Source: Microcystis aeruginosa Ma_MB_S_20031200_S102
Lineage (GTDB): Bacteria > Cyanobacteriota > Cyanobacteriia > Cyanobacteriales > Microcystaceae
Length of the DNA: 45,360 bases
NCBI GenBank assembly: GCA_007095845.1
Contig: SFBI01000133.1
Location: forward strand, 1-45,360
Direction of reading: 5' to 3'
In this document: positions 42,970 through 45,360 of the stretch, one piece after another
Layout of the letters: each line of letters begins with the position of its first letter
How positions within the stretch are numbered: position 1 is the first letter of the stretch
Program-made: the position numbers and the translations under genes
Notes under the pieces: generated by a model
The model's input: the letters and a program-made list of their open reading frames with translations, nothing else
Database searches by the model: none
Told to the model about the DNA's origin: nothing

Positions 42970-43671
42970 ATGAAGTTTGGTTCTGTGGACAAAATTCGTA
43001 CTGTTTCCGATAGTAAGCGTGATTTTTATACTCGCCACACCCGCCCCATCAATTCGGTATATCGGCGCGTGGTTGAGGAATTATTAGTCGAGATGCACCT
43101 GCTCTCCGTTAATGTAGATTTCCATTATGATCCAATTTATGCCCTTGGTGTGGTTACTTCTTTCGAGAAGTTCATGGAAGGCTATCGTCCGGGGGAGGAT
43201 AAACCGAATATTTTTAATGCTTTGTGCCAAGCGGTTAACGGTAATTCCGAAGTTTATCGTCGTGATGCCGAAAATATGATCGCTATTGCCAAAGAAACTA
43301 ATATTGATTCCTTGCTTTCCCAACTGCAAAACCCTGCTTTAGGTGGTAACAATCAGTTATCTGATAGTCTAGTTTCGGTGATCAACGCGCCTAAGTTTAA
43401 GTATAGTCGCCTGTTTGCCATCGGTCTTTACACTATTTTAGCCGAAGCACAACCGGACATAATCAAGGAAAAAGAAAAACGCGAACCAATTTTGCAAAAG
43501 TTCTCAGAAATTTTGCATCTGTCCAGCGAGAAACTGCAAAAAGACCTCGATGTTTATCGCGGTAATCTCGATAAAATGGATCAGCTGCTCAAGGTTATCG
43601 AAGATGCTCTAGAAGCAGAAAAGAAAAAACGTCAACAAAAAGAACAGGAAAAACAAACCACCCTGCAATAA
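42970..43671 (+). CDS. thf1: Thylakoid formation protein Thf1/Psb29
   Basis: Thf1/Psb29 associates with photosystem II and the FtsH protease complexes and supports PSII repair and thylakoid biogenesis. The 233 residues begin with the conserved TVSDSKRDFYTRHTRPINSV and YRRVVEELLVEMHLLSVNVD, continue with FEKFMEGYRPGEDKPNIFNA, and end in a Lys/Glu/Gln-rich coiled coil (LEAEKKKRQQKEQEKQ). The ATG at 42970 adds about eight residues before the conserved TVSD block compared with some homologues. It is divergent from smpB. Confidence 0.94.
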   Translation: MKFGSVDKIRTVSDSKRDFYTRHTRPINSVYRRVVEELLVEMHLLSVNVDFHYDPIYALGVVTSFEKFMEGYRPGEDKPNIFNALCQAVNGNSEVYRRDAENMIAIAKETNIDSLLSQLQNPALGGNNQLSDSLVSVINAPKFKYSRLFAIGLYTILAEAQPDIIKEKEKREPILQKFSEILHLSSEKLQKDLDVYRGNLDKMDQLLKVIEDALEAEKKKRQQKEQEKQTTLQ

Positions 43672-43808
43672 AGGCTCTCAACCGGAAATTACCGCGTGCA
43701 GACAAGGGAATGGGGAACAGAAAAAGGATTAAATCGGCTCTCTTTCTTTACTGTTCCTTCTGACCTCGTTCTACAATTAGGATCGGCAACCCTCAATATT
43801 TATTTCCC

Positions 43809-44945
43809 GTGACTAACTCCTCCATCACCGCACCCGTAACCGATATTTTGGCAAAAGCGCGGTCAGGGGCAAATTTATCGGCAAAAGAAGCGATTATCTT
43901 GCTAGAAACTACCGATAACCGTTTAATTGCCCAGATTCGGGAAACGGCCGACTTTTTGCGTCGTCAACAGGTGGGAGATACCGTCACCTATGTGATCAAT
44001 CGCAACATTAATTTTAGTAACATTTGTGAGCAGCATTGCAGTTTTTGTGCATTCAGACGCGATGAAAATGAAGAGGGAGCATTCTGGCTTAATTTAGAGG
44101 AAATTATCGCTAAAGCGACGGATGCTGTCCATCGTGGGGCCACAGAAATTTGTATGCAGGGAGGATTAAACCCAAAAGCCAAGATTAAGGGCAATTCCTT
44201 AGATTATTACCTCGAAATTGTTAAAAACCTGAAACAAGCCTTTCCTGACCTGCATTTACACGCTTTTTCGCCTCAAGAAGTCCAATTTATCGCTAGGGAA
44301 GACGGTTTAAGCTACGAAAAAGTTATCGCTTCCCTGCAAGAAGCAGGAGTCAATTCTCTCCCGGGGACGGCTGCCGAGGTGTTAGTGGATGAGGTAAGAT
44401 GGGTAATCTGTCCGGAAAAAATCGATGCTGCCACTTGGTTAGAAATAGTCGGTGTTGCTCATCGCTTGGGGTTACATACCACCAGTACCATGCTCTGCGG
44501 TCATATTGAAACCCCTCGCCAACAGGTGCAGCACCTTGAAAAAATTAGAAAACAGCAAGAAATCGCCCTAGAAAATAATTATCCAGCTAAAATCACCGAA
44601 TTTATTTTATTGCCTTTTGTGGGACAATCGGCTCCCAAACCCCTGAGAAATCGAGTCGGACGAGATCAGCCAATTTTAGCTGATACATTAAAATTAACAG
44701 CAGTGGCGCGGATTTATTTGGGCAATAGCATTAAAAATCATCAACCCAGTTGGGTAAAATTGGGCTTACAGGGGGCGACAGAAGCCTTAAACTGGGGTTG
44801 CAACGATCTCGGTGGTACTCTCATGGAGGAACATATTACCACTATGGCCGGGGCTCTGGGCGGTACTTGTTTGACCGTCGAGGAATTAGCAACGGCGATT
44901 AAATCCCTCGATCGCCCCGCCCGTCAACGGGATACAATCTATTAG
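43809..44945 (+). CDS. cofH: FO synthase subunit 2 (CofH), radical SAM
   Basis: CofH transfers the hydroxyphenyl part of tyrosine to 5-amino-6-ribitylaminouracil; CofG then closes the deazaflavin FO (8-HDF). In cyanobacteria FO serves as antenna pigment of CPD photolyase. The 378 residues have the radical SAM motif CEQHCSFC (Cys73, Cys77, Cys80), [19 protein letters not shown] and [13 protein letters not shown], then the GGTLMEEHI block near the end. The start is GTG. cofG is not adjacent. The length and all cluster cysteines are normal. Confidence 0.93.
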   Translation: MTNSSITAPVTDILAKARSGANLSAKEAIILLETTDNRLIAQIRETADFLRRQQVGDTVTYVINRNINFSNICEQHCSFCAFRRDENEEGAFWLNLEEIIAKATDAVHRGATEICMQGGLNPKAKIKGNSLDYYLEIVKNLKQAFPDLHLHAFSPQEVQFIAREDGLSYEKVIASLQEAGVNSLPGTAAEVLVDEVRWVICPEKIDAATWLEIVGVAHRLGLHTTSTMLCGHIETPRQQVQHLEKIRKQQEIALENNYPAKITEFILLPFVGQSAPKPLRNRVGRDQPILADTLKLTAVARIYLGNSIKNHQPSWVKLGLQGATEALNWGCNDLGGTLMEEHITTMAGALGGTCLTVEELATAIKSLDRPARQRDTIY

Positions 44946-45314
44946 TTCTCATGACTCGACGCTGCAGAGCGGGGGAAAAATAGGGAGGAAGACGGAATAC
45001 TGAAGACACGGGAAGTTTTTCACTGAGGGTTTGATGATCACTATAGCCTGTTCTCAGGCAGACAGATCATTTTTCTCGGTAAAAATCCTCGTGGAAAAAG
45101 AGGGAAGTGTTAGGGTGGGCTAAAATTGCGATCGAGAATCGGCTAAAGTTGAGGTTGGCGAGCTTAGGTGTTAAGATTGTTTGCCATCAAACTGAACTTT
45201 TTTTAGTAATAAATAGCTCAACAATATTCTGTAAACTTATGGTCATTTCAAATAAGTGTGAGACGAGGGAAAAATAAGGTAAAATAAAGAGAAACGAGCA
45301 ATCCATACAGAAAA
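44946..45314. other. Gene-free spacer leading into an IS630 element
   Basis: No convincing gene is present. A weak GTGTTAGGGTGGG phrase near 45107 recalls the composite repeat. The last 100 bases before the partial transposase are AT-rich and probably contain the IS terminal repeat, whose partner lies outside the window. Confidence 0.5.
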
Positions 45315-45360
45315 ATGTCTTATAGCCTAGACTTGAGAAAAAAAGTGATCGATTATGTAG
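45315..45360 (+). CDS. IS630-family transposase, start only (cut by window edge)
   Basis: The 15 visible codons read MSYSLDLRKKVIDYV, the typical beginning of IS630-type transposases (helix-turn-helix domain). The rest lies beyond the window, so intactness cannot be judged. It differs from the dead IS630 copy at 16878, whose transposase starts MGRVYKIEL. Confidence 0.75.
   Translation, partial: MSYSLDLRKKVIDYV

Overview
The window looks like a chromosomal segment of a unicellular bloom-forming cyanobacterium, most probably Microcystis aeruginosa or a very close relative. Three things suggest this. Many copies of the HIP1-type octamer GCGATCGC and its core CGATCG lie inside genes. The gene set is clearly cyanobacterial (flavodiiron protein, ChlH-type chelatase, Thf1/Psb29, Ftn2/ARC6, PphA, OprB/SLH porin, CofH). 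The spaces between genes are full of short inverted-repeat elements, decayed insertion sequences and toxin-antitoxin wreckage, as is typical of Microcystis. The genus call is inference; I could not search a database.

Layout. 1-4300: tandem intergenic repeats, a frameshifted coiled-coil gene, an M41-like HEAGH membrane peptidase, hypF and a small orphan gene. 4670-8000: a diflavin flavodiiron protein with non-canonical iron ligands (Flv1 type). Its last 283 bp are repeated 1.5 kb downstream, on the far side of a UPF0175/PIN toxin-antitoxin module whose toxin gene is interrupted. 8060-12350: a divergent 1221-aa ChlH paralogue bracketed by inverted copies of one GC-rich repeat. 12360-14190: moaC, tRNA-Arg(ACG), then about 1.1 kb of element and pseudogene debris. 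14190-16870: a DUF697-type GTPase, a transglutaminase-like protein and two hairpins. 16880-17820: a dead IS630 copy. 17980-23410: an SLH/OprB iron-type porin with a Fur-box-like site just upstream, a thioredoxin-like thylakoid factor, a J-domain protein with a DUF3143 gene, and an arsM-arsS arsenosugar pair. 23500-24410: a decayed YefM/YoeB locus. 24420-30590: an amino-acid-type ABC binding protein, a small conserved gene, an AarF/UbiB kinase-like protein, a TnpB element and the PP2C phosphatase PphA. 30600-38160: telomere-like repeats, an ankyrin protein, a histidine-kinase tail, aat, a small conserved gene, a fused glycosyltransferase between direct repeats of that small gene's 3' end, a conserved unknown and pdhA. 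38400-45360: ftn2/zipN, a KGG stress protein, a DUF2808 protein, smpB, thf1, cofH and the first codons of an IS630 transposase cut by the window edge.

Most genes are single housekeeping or photosynthesis units rather than long operons. The clearest functional pairs are arsM-arsS (methylation of arsenite, then a radical SAM step toward arsenosugars), the J-domain/DUF3143 pair, and the two toxin-antitoxin modules, both decayed on the toxin side.

The most striking structural theme is that three inserted or variable segments are each bracketed by duplicated DNA. The TA module and the glycosyltransferase both lie between a gene and a second copy of that gene's own 3' end, and the ChlH paralogue lies between inverted copies of a mobile-looking repeat. 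This suggests repeated cargo insertion by a shared recombination route, and is the main lead for follow-up.
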